Source of the DNA: Ampullaceana balthica
Taxonomy: Eukaryota; Mollusca; Gastropoda; Lymnaeidae
Length of the DNA stretch: 64,000 nt
Direction: 5' to 3'
NCBI GenBank assembly: GCA_944989445.1
Contig: CALYLW010000014.1
Location: forward strand, 186,001 to 250,000
Every line of letters starts with the position of its first letter. The stretch's first letter is position 1. The position numbers and the translations under genes are program-made. A model generated the notes under the pieces. The model was not told where the DNA came from. It was given only the letters and a program-made list of their open reading frames with translations, and did no database searches. Positions 12,911-27,200 of this stretch are shown here, piece by piece.

Positions 12911-13024
12911 TTATGATATTAAAAAAATTACTGACCATGCCAATGTTTTTGGTTTCACATCATCAATGATAGCTTTGACAAAATCCAAAGTAGTAGCAGT
13001 ACCTCCCATATCAGGTGTTCGTAT
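12911..13024 (-). CDS. IDH3G: IDH3G exon 12, probable last coding exon
   Basis: Encodes [20 protein letters not shown], then [11 protein letters not shown]. IRTPDxGG is the conserved C-terminal block. Reading through reaches TAA at 12911-12913 after VIFLIS. Alternatively GTCAGT at 12935-12930 could act as a donor, ending the exon at 12936 and requiring a further short exon downstream that I could not identify. The protein is already of normal length, so little coding sequence can be missing. Confidence 0.8.
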   Translation of the reverse strand: MRTPDMGGTATTLDFVKAIIDDVKPKTLAWSVIFLIS

Positions 13025-16000
13025 CTGCAAAGAAATTTTTTTTAGTTGTAAATTCATTGATTAATTATATACAATGATTAAGTCTACAAAGCTTTTAGAC
13101 TTATTTACATAACTGAGAAGAATCAAATGGCTGCTTAATTAAGTAATAGTTAATTTTGAATGAAAAAAATTAATTGTTGACTCCTAAAAAATTTATGTTA
13201 GATTATTTTGAAAAGGTAGGGAAATGGAAAAAAAAAGATTTGGTGAGTTTTATTACTCAACTAGTGTATCACCCGTCAAAAATGACGGAAGTTTTCAAAA
13301 TAAATACACATCAGATTAAAAAATAACGTAATACAGAACTTTCATTTATTTTATTTATTTTTATTTGATTAATTTATTATCATATTGAACAATTTTACGC
13401 GGAATGTTCAAAAAGTGTTATTATTATTTGTGCAGCACTATAAAACAAAATCGATCGCAGCGCCACCTAACAGCATTACAAATTTCGCAGCGCCACCTAA
13501 CAGCATTATAATTACATCCATACATACAGACAACGGGAATTATGTATATTGATAAAGCATAAGTAATTCTTCTTAGATGTCCATGTCCTCATTTATTTTA
13601 TAGAAATCCAACCAAATCTAGGCAATACAGTAATCATAACAATGCCCTACATAGTTTAAAATGTTGAAATAATAATTATATTCACCTGTTTATCTGAGAT
13701 TACTGTAAACACTGACTCTCTAATTAGTTTAGCATGTTCATGATGTCTGAAATAAAGAATTTAATAAACAGTTTATTTAAAAATCTCAAAGGAATACAAG
13801 TTAAACATAAAAAATGTACCATATTATTTTCCAGACACCCAAATTATTTTTGTGCATTTGTCATGATTGACAAAGACCACTCTATACATCCTAGGGAATA
13901 TGGACTGTGGTAGTTAGGTGTGATCACTCTTGGCCCTAAATTAACATCCACAAAGCGGGCAAGAGATCATCAGGACATCAATAAGAGGGTTTAGAGCATG
14001 GTCTTTTCTGGCTAGTCTTTTTGTTTCAGCAGCTTTTATGTCTAGTTGATTTGTAAGTTGCAGGTTCATTCAGTACTTTTAGATGCCCGGATGCTGCAGT
14101 GTATCAGGTTTCATGCTCAATGCCAAATACTTTAAGTGATGTTTTGAGCATATCTTTGTAACGCTTTTTCATTGTGCATTAGGTTCTAAAACTGACAGGC
14201 CTGAAACTCTTACATATCAAATCCAAATGAGCAAAGTTTAACACATCATAGCAGTGTTTAATACATCATAGTAGTGTTTAACACATCATAGTTACATATA
14301 ACACATCATAGTAGTGTTTACCACATCATGAAAATAAAGATATATTAAGCAGTTGCTTTAAGAAATGGGTCTTCAGATGTAGAATGTATTCATTATTTAT
14401 GATTCTTTTGGCTTGTATCCTAGTGGTAGTAAAAGGGGTATCAAAGTTGAAGAAGATGGCATGGTAAATAGGCAAGAACTTAAACAAGAAGACACTTTGA
14501 AACATTATTACTATTTTTAAGAAATGTCATTTATGCACAGCTAACAAACCCATATACATGTTCAAAATGTGGAGGCCTTGGTATATTACTATTATATTTA
14601 TCTGTGTGCCCGGAGGGTTCAACAACATTAATCTTAGCATACATCCTTAGAGAGTACTTTTTACCAAATTTTAAACCCACTAGTTCTAAAAGAAAAAAAG
14701 ATGTTGGTTTATTCTAAATTTTCTTTTGATTCATCATGAAAGAGAAATCTTGTATTTAACTAATTTAATTTAACAGTCTGTTACAGTAAAAATAAATTTA
14801 ACAGCCAGCACCAGTCTTATAAAGTCTTTACATTTTTTCCTAGACTATAAAAACTTACCCTAAGTAATCCAGCATTTCACAACTGGCAAAGAGAATACCA
14901 GTAGGATTTGCAATATTTTTACCTTTCATTGATCTGCCCGAGTTACGAGTTCCCTAAAAATATTCATTAAAAAAAATGTATTTAAATATATTTAAAAATT
15001 TTCATTTTTTAAGAGAAAAAAGATTGCTTACGTTACTGAGTGTTTAATTGTAATTTTTTTGTCTGTTTTAAATTTTTTAAAAATCTTTTCAACAGTATAA
15101 ATCTACTTACAGATTCAAATACAGCGTATCTGTCTCCAATATTTATGCCAGCAGTCACTCCAGCCCCACCAATAAGCCCAGCTGCAATGTTGCTCAGAAT
15201 ATTGCCATATAAATTTGGCATACACAATACATCAAACTGGCTTGGACGGGACACCATCTGAAGATATAAGAAGTTTAACCTTTTTAACTTTTATTTCAGG
15301 AGACAAGAGAATAACCATTGAAAATAAAGTAGAAGATTTGAAACATTAAAGCCCTAAAGGTAACAACAGCATTCTCAATTTTGCATTACTTAAATTGCTA
15401 CATCATTTGTTTATTTATTCATAACTCTTTCTCTTTCACTCTTTATTTATTTAACTTTCGTAATTAGTTAATTATTTACATCTCTAAGTTTTAAATTGTA
15501 TGTTCACCTGCATGCTAGCATTGTCAATGATTAGATCATTGAACTCAATATCAGGGTAACCTTTGGACACATCTCTACAGACTTCCAGAAACAAACCATC
15601 TCCTAGCTTCCTAGAATTAGATAGTTGCATAAAGGAACTTTAAAACAAATAAAAACATTTTAATGTCAAAGCGTTAAAATTAAAATTCTCTCTAATAATT
15701 ATGAAAATTAGTTCTAGATTACTAGCTATATTGCTTATGAAACAATAGATTTTGATCACTAATTTTATTACACGAAATGACCTGTAAAATAATGTTAACA
15801 TAATTTTCCACATTAAAAAATTAAAACATTGTAAACAAAAATCTTATTAGTGTTTTGAGCATAAGAAATTTTTGAATGAAATACAAAAATTAATTCAAAA
15901 AGTTATTAAAAAATATGAAAACAGTTAATTCCAACAATCCAAACCAAGCAGCCAAAGAGAGGTGTAAAAGCAGAATTCTGCCATTACATAGAAGAACAAA

Positions 16001-19000
16001 AGTTAGAAATTAATGCCAGTTCAGGCTTGTCTTCTAAATAAACAGAGTTTCACAAATTTTTCAAAACGTAAAGTTAAATTCTCAGTTTCTCTTATGTCAT
16101 ACAGGACTGTAATCAAGCTTTCAAATAAAATACACGATACACAAACAAATTGTGTTATAAAAACAATAAATTGAAGCTTTATTTATTTATACACAAGTAA
16201 ACTTTCAGCTAATGTCTTCATCAGTACAAAGAAATACAAGTTTTTAAATTAAATTTACATTATATATTACAATTACATACTATACTATGGAAAAAATAAT
16301 AATTAAGTAGAGATTAAAAACAGAAACAAAAAGAAGAAAGATGGGTAGAAGTACTTAACACAATACAGGAGAGAAGAAGAGGAAGGAAATATCAAAAGTT
16401 ACAGTTCAAAATCACATCTGGAAAGAGATTCTTCAGTTACATAAAATTGTCAACTTGGTTCAGTCCATATGGAGCCTACATACCAAATAGTTTAATTAAT
16501 CTATTTTCATTATAAATCCTATTGGGGGTATTGTTCGCTTATAGAATGCCTGTAACTGTAATACAGTCGAACCCACTTAACTCGAGCTCGGTTAACTCGC
16601 CCACCCCATTATGTCGACATTTTTTATTGGAACCGCCAAGTTCTCTCTTAGTCTTAGCATTTTCTCGTCGTTTAATTTGATTTTTTTAAGTCGCCGAAAC
16701 CTCATAACACGAGCACAAAAAAGGGTAAAATTTTCCACTTAACGTTGGTTATCTCGATCCCCATGATCAATCGCCAGCTTTTGAAAATGTTAGCAATGAT
16801 TATTTTATAACCAAGGGAAGGGACCAATTTTCTGCCTCACCAGGGTCTGCTGGTGACGTCACAGCCCGCTTGCTCTGCGCTGTTACTTCTGGTACTATGC
16901 TTCGGTAACTAAGCGAATACATTTTTTTTTAAAATCGGTCACTAGCGAACTCCACAAACAGTGATGACGTGTATTTTTATATTTATAGACCAGAATATTA
17001 TTATTATTAAGAAAACGCTTTGATTTTGATCTCACCTTCGCTCGCGTGTTGGCTCTGGTATTCTGCCGTAACACAACAAAAAATTAACTCCGGGTAATAA
17101 GCTAATAAACTGACTAAGTCCTGATAAAACGGAGTAAACAGTCATAATAAGATGGAATTTATTTAAATACCATATTATGTTTCACTCGTCAACTTGCCAG
17201 AATTATTGAATTTCGCCACGCACACGACGATCCCCCCCCCCACCCTAGTTGAGCTACACTGGCCATTTACCAAGGCATGCTGTGACTCAATTTAAAAAGA
17301 AAAATGTTCCTTCCCCCAACCCACTGTAGATGTATAACAGTGGGGGAGGGGAGGGAAGGTGTCTCTTCTCGCGGTCTTGTATTGGTATGTCAAAGCAAGA
17401 GGCTTCCTTTTATATAAACATCAAAGACCTGTCAAGCCTTCTAGCCTTCCCCCCCCACCACCCTCATTATCCCGTAACTTGTCTGTCCCCCCCCCCTTTT
17501 GAGTTCACTTAGAGCGGTCCGACTGTAGTAATAGCCGTGACCTTAGACCGTTGTTCATATGAAGCTCTCATACAGTGCCTCGACAACTAAGCAAATTTTT
17601 AAAAAATTTTAAAAAGCATTCCTTAGCCGTAGGCGAAGTAGACTAATAGTGATGTCGTGTATATTATTTAGATACCGGAATAGGGAGAAAGCGATTTGAA
17701 GTCACAGTCGCTCAACACAACAAAAACGAACTCGGGGGTAAAAAGCTATTACGGGCTTATTGAAGTTGCAGCGGAATAAATTATTTAAATTCCGAAGACT
17801 TAAATCTTAAATAAATAAGCCTAAACATTTTTAAAGATGAGTGTAAGCGGTCGTTCGATAGTCGTAACTACGGTAATCACTAGTCCTAGCGTAATAGTAG
17901 TCAATTATTAACAAATATATTTATTTGAATATTGATTGTTTTCCTTGGTCCTTATACAAATAAATGCGTTGGTATTTGTTAGTAATAAACTTACACTAAG
18001 ATTATGACTTTAATTATAATTACATCATTAGTATTAGTAGTAAATAGCATGAAAAAATAAAGTTCAAGGACGAACGAGCAAATGAACTAGATAGAGCCTC
18101 AGTCAGAGTCGAGTCACTAATTCATTTACATAAATCATACTCGCAAGGACGTTCCATTTCGCATAATATAATATATCACATAATTTAACATTATATTGAT
18201 ATTTCGTATATTCCGATACGATTCTGATTAATCGTCCCATCACTAATTAACGCACAACACGTATATAAAGAAATTTCAAGCGCATGTTAATATTTTGCCG
18301 CCATATTGGTTTTCGTTTTAACTCGATCATCGGTTATCTCGATGCCATTTTTCATACCCCAACGCCGTCGACTTAACCGGTTTCGACTGTATATCACATA
18401 ATTTAACATTCTATTGATATTTCCTATATTCCCATACGATTCTGATTAATCATCCCATCACTAATTAACGCACAACACGTATATAAAGAAATTTCAAGCG
18501 CATGTTAATATTTTGCCGCCATATTGGTTTTCGTTTTAACTCGATCATCGGTTATCTCGATGCCATTTTACATACCCCAACGCCGTCGACTTAACCGGTT
18601 TCGACTGTATTTATATTCCCGTCATGATTAGCACTGTTGAAGTGTTAAGAGACAAGGCATAGGGCCTGTTTATTTAAATTTATATTCCACTTTTCCTTAA
18701 CCTTTTTAGTGGAAAAGTATTATAATGCTGGCATCAAGACAATAAAATCATGATTTGACTGTCATTTTAAGCTTTCAGTTTCAAGAAGGTGAAATATGTT
18801 CGTATTGCATATTGCAATAATTAATTACAGGGTTTTTTTTTAAGTTTCTTGTTTAAGATATAATCTAATTGTGAGAAAATATGCAGCAATCTAGTATCAC
18901 CATACAGAAAATTAAAATCAGACAAACCATCCAAGAGTTAGAGGGGGAAATTATAAGGAGTAGACCAAATGACTTATAACAGAACCAAGGTCAGATGTCA

Positions 19001-21243
19001 ACCAATTATTTTTCTTTCACTTGCACAATAGAAAAATAAAGTGACATTAATAATGCATCATAGTAGGGGCAAACCCTACAACTGAACTATTTCTCTTTGA
19101 GGATACCAGTATGGTGTTCACTGAACATGCTATTAGTAGTTAATAATTGTTTGGTTACAATACTGTATTTTAAGATTTCTTTGGTTTAAAAATAAAAATG
19201 TCCCTTCTCATATGACTTGAAAGAAGAATACACGAGTTTTGCAGTAAAATCAATACTAATTTATTTGTTTTTAAATCAAAGCTGTCAAATTCATTTAAGA
19301 AAATTTGATAACGGTCACTAATCTATATTTATGTTTAGTACAAATAAAATAATCAGAGATAGAGTCAAACTGGAAGATTCCTAATTCCCAAAGGAAAATC
19401 ATCTTTAGGACCAAAATATCACATTTTAGGAATTTATATGTAAAAAATTTTTTAATGAAATAATGTATCTATATATATAAAAATAAAAATATGTATGTCT
19501 GTCTGTTTGCATGTCTGTTATTCATCCAATCACCATGATACTTTGGGAGATTGTTTTGTATGCTCCCGGGATGGTAACTGGCTAATTTGTTTTAAAAATG
19601 TTACACTCATGGGGCTCCGGGGGCCCATGATGTTGTTTTTTGCTTATATGAGCTCTATAAAAATTAGTTTAAGCGTTAGCTACTGTGTAAATGAATGGAT
19701 CTTGACCAAACTTGGTATATAAATACTTGAGAGCAAATATTAAAATACTGCAGTGCACTAAACTCATAATGTCAATTTCTTCGTGGCCGGGGGCACCAAA
19801 TGTATTTTTTCGTAAGTATTTAAGATTTTATTCCCCATTCAATTTGATAAGATCTTGATAAATATAGATAAATAGTTCAATTATGAAATTGATTGAATTA
19901 TATAGGTATTTCTAATATAAAATCTTACACTGAAAGGGCCCGGGGGCCCCTAATATTGTTTTTTGCTATATGAGCTTTATAAAAATTATTCTAAGCGTTA
20001 ACTACTAGGAAAATGAATAGATCTTGACCAAACTTAGTGTATAAAAACTTCAGATTCTATATTAAAATACTGTAGGGCACTGAACTCATAATGTTCATTT
20101 CTTTGCGGCCAAGGGCCCCAAATGTCTTTTTTTGTAAATAATTAAGATTTTATTCCCCATTCAATTTAAAAGATCTTGAAAAAAAACAGATAAATAGATC
20201 CATTATGAAATTGATTGAATTAAATAGGTGTTTCTCATAATACATCTTGCACCAAAGGGGCCCATATTGTTGTTTTTTGCTAATATGAGCTATATAAAAA
20301 TTAGTCTAAGCTTTGGCTAATGGAAAATAAATGGATCTTGCTTGACCAAACTTTATATACAGAAAATTGGTAGCCTATAAAATATTTAAGGGCACTAAAC
20401 TTCTAATGTCCATTTTTTCGGGGCCCCAGATGTCTTTTTTTCTTCGTTTAGTTGAAACTTCAGCCTTTTTTCAACACTTTTGCAAAGGTTTCGGGCTATA
20501 ATGTTTTTAAAACGTACCACTCATTGGTTTATTTGAATTTATTCCTTTTTACTGAGATCGTTGCAACGCACAAATTATTGGAAGTCAAAAAGTAAATAAA
20601 AAAATAAAAATTAGCAGCCGATAAATAATAAATTTCCTGACGATTACATGAACATTTTGGTTTTAAACTATTGACTGACGGGAATGTTCAAAATGTTGAT
20701 AAAGTTTGCCTACCATGGTTCTAACACTTCGCCTACTTATCAAACCAAATGAAAAGCGTATTAAGCTAATGGCAGTAATGGAGTCTTGACTCAGAGACAG
20801 AAAATGATGACAGCTCTTCTGATGAATTACTGCGTTACAAAATGGAGATGAAAGTTCCTGAATCCCTTAACCCTCTACAATGGTGGAAACTTAATGAACA
20901 CCAATATCCAATAATGTCATTCCTTGCCAAGACCGTTTTGTGCATACCAGTTACCTCAGTTTCATGTGAATGATTGTTCAGCTCGGCTGGTTATATTGTC
21001 AATTAGACCCGATCATCACTTTAACCAAATAATGTCAACACACTTGTCTTTTTGCTTAGTTGGTTAAAAGATGACATATAAAGGAGACATTCCAGTTTAT
21101 TAAGATTTTCTACAGGAACGTTTAATAAGTGTTACTTATGAAATCATAAATTTTAATTTTTGGCTTTCATCGAAATTAACCATATAATTAATCGTTAATT
21201 TTTCAAAAGTTAACGATTAAATTTAAATTAATCGTTAACAGCC

Positions 21244-21291
<48 letters not shown>

Positions 21292-24200
21292 GATATATCT
21301 ATATATATAAAGCTCAGTTGTTTGTATCTGCGTCGGTATGTTTCACTTTCAACTTTCTGTTCGTTACACAATCACGGAAAAACCAAATGACGGACGGGGA
21401 CCAAATTTGGCAGGACGGTTCCTTTTACCCCGGAGATGGTTTTAAGTTAGTTTTTGTAATTGTTCCTTTTGCCCGAATGCCGTAAATTAAATAATCAGAA
21501 AATGCAGAGACAAAGAATGAAAAATTTAACCTCATTTCTATATTGAACAACTTTACGCGGACGTTCAAATTCCGTTCAAAGCGAGTTATTTTTGGTGAAG
21601 TTTTTTTTTCCCCAATACTTTATTTTCAGCGGTGCGCATTCAAAAAATATTATATTGTCTAATTACGGTGCGCACATTTTCGTGTACGCTTCTTTTCAAA
21701 AAATAAAATATAAGCATAAAACAATGACGTAATTTAATATTTCTATACAATCCATACAGACCACGGGAATCAATATACATAATTAACATAAGTGACTTAT
21801 CCGTGTTTGATAAATACGAAATATTAAACTTGCTGAAATGTACACAAAGTATTTCATAATAATTATAAATCCTCAAATCCTATTTTTACATCGTTGCCTT
21901 TTCAAAAATTAAAATATAAGCATAAAACTATGACGTCATTTAATATTTTTATACAAAATCATATTGTCTAATTACGGTGCGCACATTTTCGTGTACGCTT
22001 CTTAATTTGAGCTGTGCAGTACAAAGAATTGTCATTTTCTTTACTGTTACTTTCTATATATTATAGACACGTAAAGATATGTAATTACAACTGCCACACA
22101 ATGCATTAGGTTTAATTGTTTACATGTCTAAATTTAATTGCGAATTTGTTTTAATTATTTTCTGTTCCATAACTCGACATTTAATAAAATCCTATTTATG
22201 TAATAATTGTGTCATAATTGTTTTCAAGGCTTCATTTTTAGCGGTGCGCGTTCTAAAATCTTTTATCGCGCACATTTTCGTGTACGCATCTTAAATTTAG
22301 CTGTGTCCTATTAATATAAAATTTATATTTTGTTTGTCTTTTACATAAGTTATTGTCTTTTACATAAGCTATACACTTATACAATTTAAACTTAGGCTAC
22401 TGGACCTATTTACATAGTAGATTAAACTAAATAAAATGATCCTGAAAACGCTTAATTATTTTTTTTTGCGAATTGAATTTGTTATGTTCATTCCTTTGTA
22501 GTTGGATTTAAATAGGTCATTTTTAAAATCAATTATTGTCATTGTTTCACATTCGTTTTTTAACAGACATATGATTTGTTTTTTTGTTTTTTTTAAATGT
22601 GGAAGATAATTTCTTTATTTTTTAGAAACAAAATCTGTTGTTGTGCAATGAAAGTGACTCAAAAAAGAATTTCATTCCTTTATGATATTATACCAATTGC
22701 ATAAAGCCCTAAATTTAAATCGTAAATGTAGACACAAATATATATAACAATTCAAATATTATTTCCATGTTACAACAACTATAAATAGATTACAAAAGTA
22801 GAGTTATTTTTGGTCCAGTTGTTATGAGCAGACTTTTTATTAAGCCAGAATATTTCTATAACCATTTATTATTATTGTCTAAATACGGTGCGCACATTTT
22901 CTTGAATTCCTTTTAATACGACTGCTTTAGTTTCTTTCAAGTATTTTATAAAGTACATTTCATATATAACATTTATAATTTAATTTATTGGCGCTATATG
23001 TCAATAAACTTACACTTTAAAAAAGTTTACATAAGCTATACATACATATATATATATATATATTAATAATTATAAATTATATACACTATACATTATAAAC
23101 TTTCGCTACCGAACGTATTAACAGAAGTTGACTAAATTTAATAAAGTGATCCTGAAAACGCTTAATTAACATGAATTGCGAATTGAACATGTTATGTTCA
23201 TTTCTTTTTAGTCGGAATAACATAGGCCATTTCTGAAAGTTGCTTTTTAATCATTTTTCAGATGTGCTATTAACAGACGGTTGAATCTTTTTTTTTAATG
23301 TGGATATATATTTTTTTTTCTGAAACAAAATCTGGTGTGTGTGTATTGAATATAATTTACAAAATATGATTCCTTATCAGAAATAGGGAACAAAAAAAAA
23401 GAATTCCTTTTTGAAATTATACACATTGCATAAAAACCGTAAATATAAATCGTACAATTTAGAGACGTAAAATTTTTAAAATATTATTTCCCTGTTAAAA
23501 CAACTATGAATACGTCAAAAGGAAGAGTTATTGTGGTCCAGTACATTTACGTTATAACAAGACTTTATTTTATGCGGCCAGCTTTCTATAATCTTTTATT
23601 GTCTAAATATGGTGTGCACATTTCTTAATATCATTTTAAATTTTAATACGACGGTTTTTTAAAAAAAAAGTATTTTAGAAAGTACATTTATAATTTTGTT
23701 TATTGGCGCTATGAGTTATGTAGTCTTTGCCTTTTTAAGGGATAGCGCCATATGTTCTTTATCTCATAGACACGGTTACAAATATTGTATTATTTACAAT
23801 TGTGTTACTATGCAGTGTCGTAATTATACATGAAATTTTTTGAGTGACGAGGGTGGTAGAGCTCTTTCGGAAACCTATCAGTTATGTTTATTTAGTACAA
23901 GTTGGAATGAAATAGTAAATTTAGTTATTATGGTCGTCAAGATTCATTAATCATAAATCATATCTTTTAAATAGTAAGGTAATGTTAAAAGGCACTGCAT
24001 TAAGTGAAAACAACTCATGCTGTACATGGTAAAAATTAAATAATTGTGTCTGTTTTTTTTTCCTCTCTCTCTCTCTCTTTTTTCTTAAATAGATTTAATT
24101 TTTTGTCCTTAAAATGGAATATCTCTGTTTCCCATAAGATTTTAACTAATAGATGAATCTGAAATATAACTTGGCAAATAAAAGTTGTAATAACCAGCAA

Positions 24201-27200
24201 CTAATACTGGGAAAAAAGGGTCAGCACACTCCCGCTACAAAGAGCGGGTATATTTCTAGTATATAGATATATATACATAATATATATAATTTCATAATCT
24301 CAAATAAAGAGAAACTCACATAATATTAGCTTTATGGATTGCTGTCACCTTCTTGCGACCATGTTGGACAGCATAATCAAATGCAAATTTGGCAATTTTC
24401 TTACTCTTTTCTGCTGTAATTATTTTCATACTCTCTACAACACCAGGCACAATCTGCAACAATAATTTAATGCACTTAAAGTTAATCAGGGATGGAATAA
24501 TTATTTTTTTTAATTAAATAATTTTTGATAAAGAAAAAAATTAGAATTCCATTTTTTAAAAATCTTTGTTAGTCACTTTTCTATTGGTAAAGCTGCTTTC
24601 CAGTTGCAGGGGTGGTTCACATACCCATTATCTTCCCATGTTTAAAACCCTTCAAATATCATTTGTTTAATTCTTTCTTTCATCCTTATCACAGACAAGT
24701 TTTGTTTTTCAAGCTTTTTTCATGAACTATAACCCTGAAAAAATGTGTTCTTTTTTTGTGATAAGAAGTGGGTTTTTTTTTCATTTTGATTTTTAAATCT
24801 CTACATTTTTCTTTAACAAAAAGTCAAAATTACAAAATAATCTTGTTTCATAGTGCAGAATTCGGGTTTTCATCAGAAAATGTTTTTACAAGAAATAGTT
24901 ACAGTGGGGCCCACTTAACTCGAGCCCAGTTAACTCGTCAGCTCTATTAAGTCGACGTTTTTTTTTGGAACCGCCAAATTCTCTCTTTGTCTTTGCATTT
25001 TTTCATCGGTTAATTCGATTTTTTTAAGTCGCCAAGCCCTAATATTTCGAGCACAAAAGAGTGCCAAATTTGCAACTTAACGTCGGTTAGTTCGATCCCC
25101 ATCTGTTCGCCTAGCAATGCACTTTGGCATTTTTAGTTCAAAACAGTGTTGACATCTCGCTTTCTTCGAGACTTCCGGCTATTATGTGATTCTACGAGAT
25201 TTCAATAAAAATTACAGGATGTTTTTACTTTCAATATGATTCCGTTTGTTGAGTATGTAATAACCAGAGGTACTCGAAAATCGCGTTAGTGGTCTTTAAT
25301 CCATCATTATTTCGCTGTGCATGTTATATTATTATTAAACTTAATTCATTTTCTGATGCATAAATCATTTTATTTTTTAAGATAAACGAATATCTTTAGA
25401 AAAGAAAATAAAGGTTGGTATTGAGAATCGACGGTGGTTTTTATATAATTGAATAAAAAATTATTATTATTCTTTTAAAAGTTTGTTGTTGCTTTGTTAC
25501 CAGTAAGATACGTGACTGTGACTCACACACGCGTGACGGTGAAATCAAATCATTTTCTTAATATTCTAGTACAGCGGTTCCTAACCTTTTGAGGTCCATG
25601 CACCCCTTCAGATGTCCAAAAAATTTCTTGCACCCCCTCTTTAAACTTGCAAAAAATGCATAATAAACTATGTTTGTTTTAGGAACACATAAGTTTTGAC
25701 CACAGGCAACAGGGAATTTAGTGAGAGATCTGCTGCTTCTTATGATCAGCGATTTAAATCTGGGGACTGTTTTGGACACAGCAACTCTCATGTCATCCTC
25801 TGCATTCAACTTATTCCTTTCCTTGGTTTTAATCGTCAAAGGTGTGGAGAATCCTGCTTCACAGAGATAGGTTGTGGCAAATGGAAGGAGAGTCAGTACT
25901 GCCCACTTGGCTAGTTGTGGGTAGGAATCTAGCTGGGCGCACCAAAATTCAATCAAGGTATTGCAACTGAAGGCACTCCTCAGTATTTCTCTGGTTCTCA
26001 AATCAATCAGGTCATCTTTAGCAAAGTCACTGTCATCAATGTTGTCCAAGTCACGAGAAAAGGATTGCGAATCCAAAGGTCTTTCCTAGCAATTTCTTGA
26101 CAAAAATACCCATCAAAGGACTTTTGCAATGTTGAAAGGTGCTTTGAAATTTCACTTTTGATGTTGTCAGGCAGTGATTCCTCAGTGCTTCCTTCTGCAC
26201 CAGATATTACAACTTCATCCAAGAGTGGAAAGTTGGCCAAGGTGGACTTTTCTTGTCGTCGTTGGAATAGTTGCACTTTGTTAAGGAAGGCTTGCAATCT
26301 CTCAGTAGCATCCATTACAGTCACAGCATGTCCTAGGAGAGATGTGTTCAACTCATTCAAGATGGTGAAGATGTCAGCCAGCTATGCCAAGTAATGAATG
26401 AAGTTTGGACAGTCAAACTTGTCAGCAAGGTCACTCTCTTTTTCTCGCAAGAAAATGGCAAGGTCACTCTCTTTTTCTCGCAAGAAAATGGCAAGCTCCA
26501 CTCTCAGTTCTACTAACCGAGAAAGTATCCGTCCCCTGGACAACCAGCGATCCTCAGTGTGGTAGAGCAGAACTTTATGCTCAGAGACCACCTCCTGACC
26601 GAACATCTTGAAGAGGCAGTGGTTCAAGGCATATGAGCAGATAAAATTTACAACTTGGACTGCAGTAGAAGGAACTGACTTCAAGGTTGGAGGTAGAGTT
26701 TTGCATGCCAGGGCTTGACGATGAAGGATACAGTGTGTAGTGACAATATCTGGAGCTTCTTTCTTTACCAGTGCTGAAAATCCTGACTTATTACCGGGCA
26801 TGGAGGGAGCACCACCTGTGCAAATTGAAGAAATTCTTAAAGTCCAGTCAAACTGGTTTTCAGTGAAGAATGCCCTGACTAGCTGCAGCACATCAACAGC
26901 TCTGGTAGTAGCTAGGAGTGGCTTACAAAAGAGAAATTCCTCCTTCAGCAATCCATTGAGAACATATCTCAGAAATACAATAATCTGAATGCATTGTGCT
27001 ACATCAGTGGATTCATCCAGCTGCATGCTAAATGGAAAAGGACTTCTTCTCATCTCGCACAAGACTTGATCCAGAATTTTTGCAGCCATGTCACTAACCC
27101 TGGAATGAATAGTGTCATTGGACAAAGGAACTTTCTCAACCTGCTTCCTCTGCTGGTGACCACACATCAGTTCCACCATCTCCAGAGCACAAGGCTTCAC

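Noticed and set aside
25558..25640. Last part of the hAT ORF as genuine transposase C-terminus
   Set aside because: It is read through the terminal inverted repeat and the target duplication, beyond the expected end of the protein.
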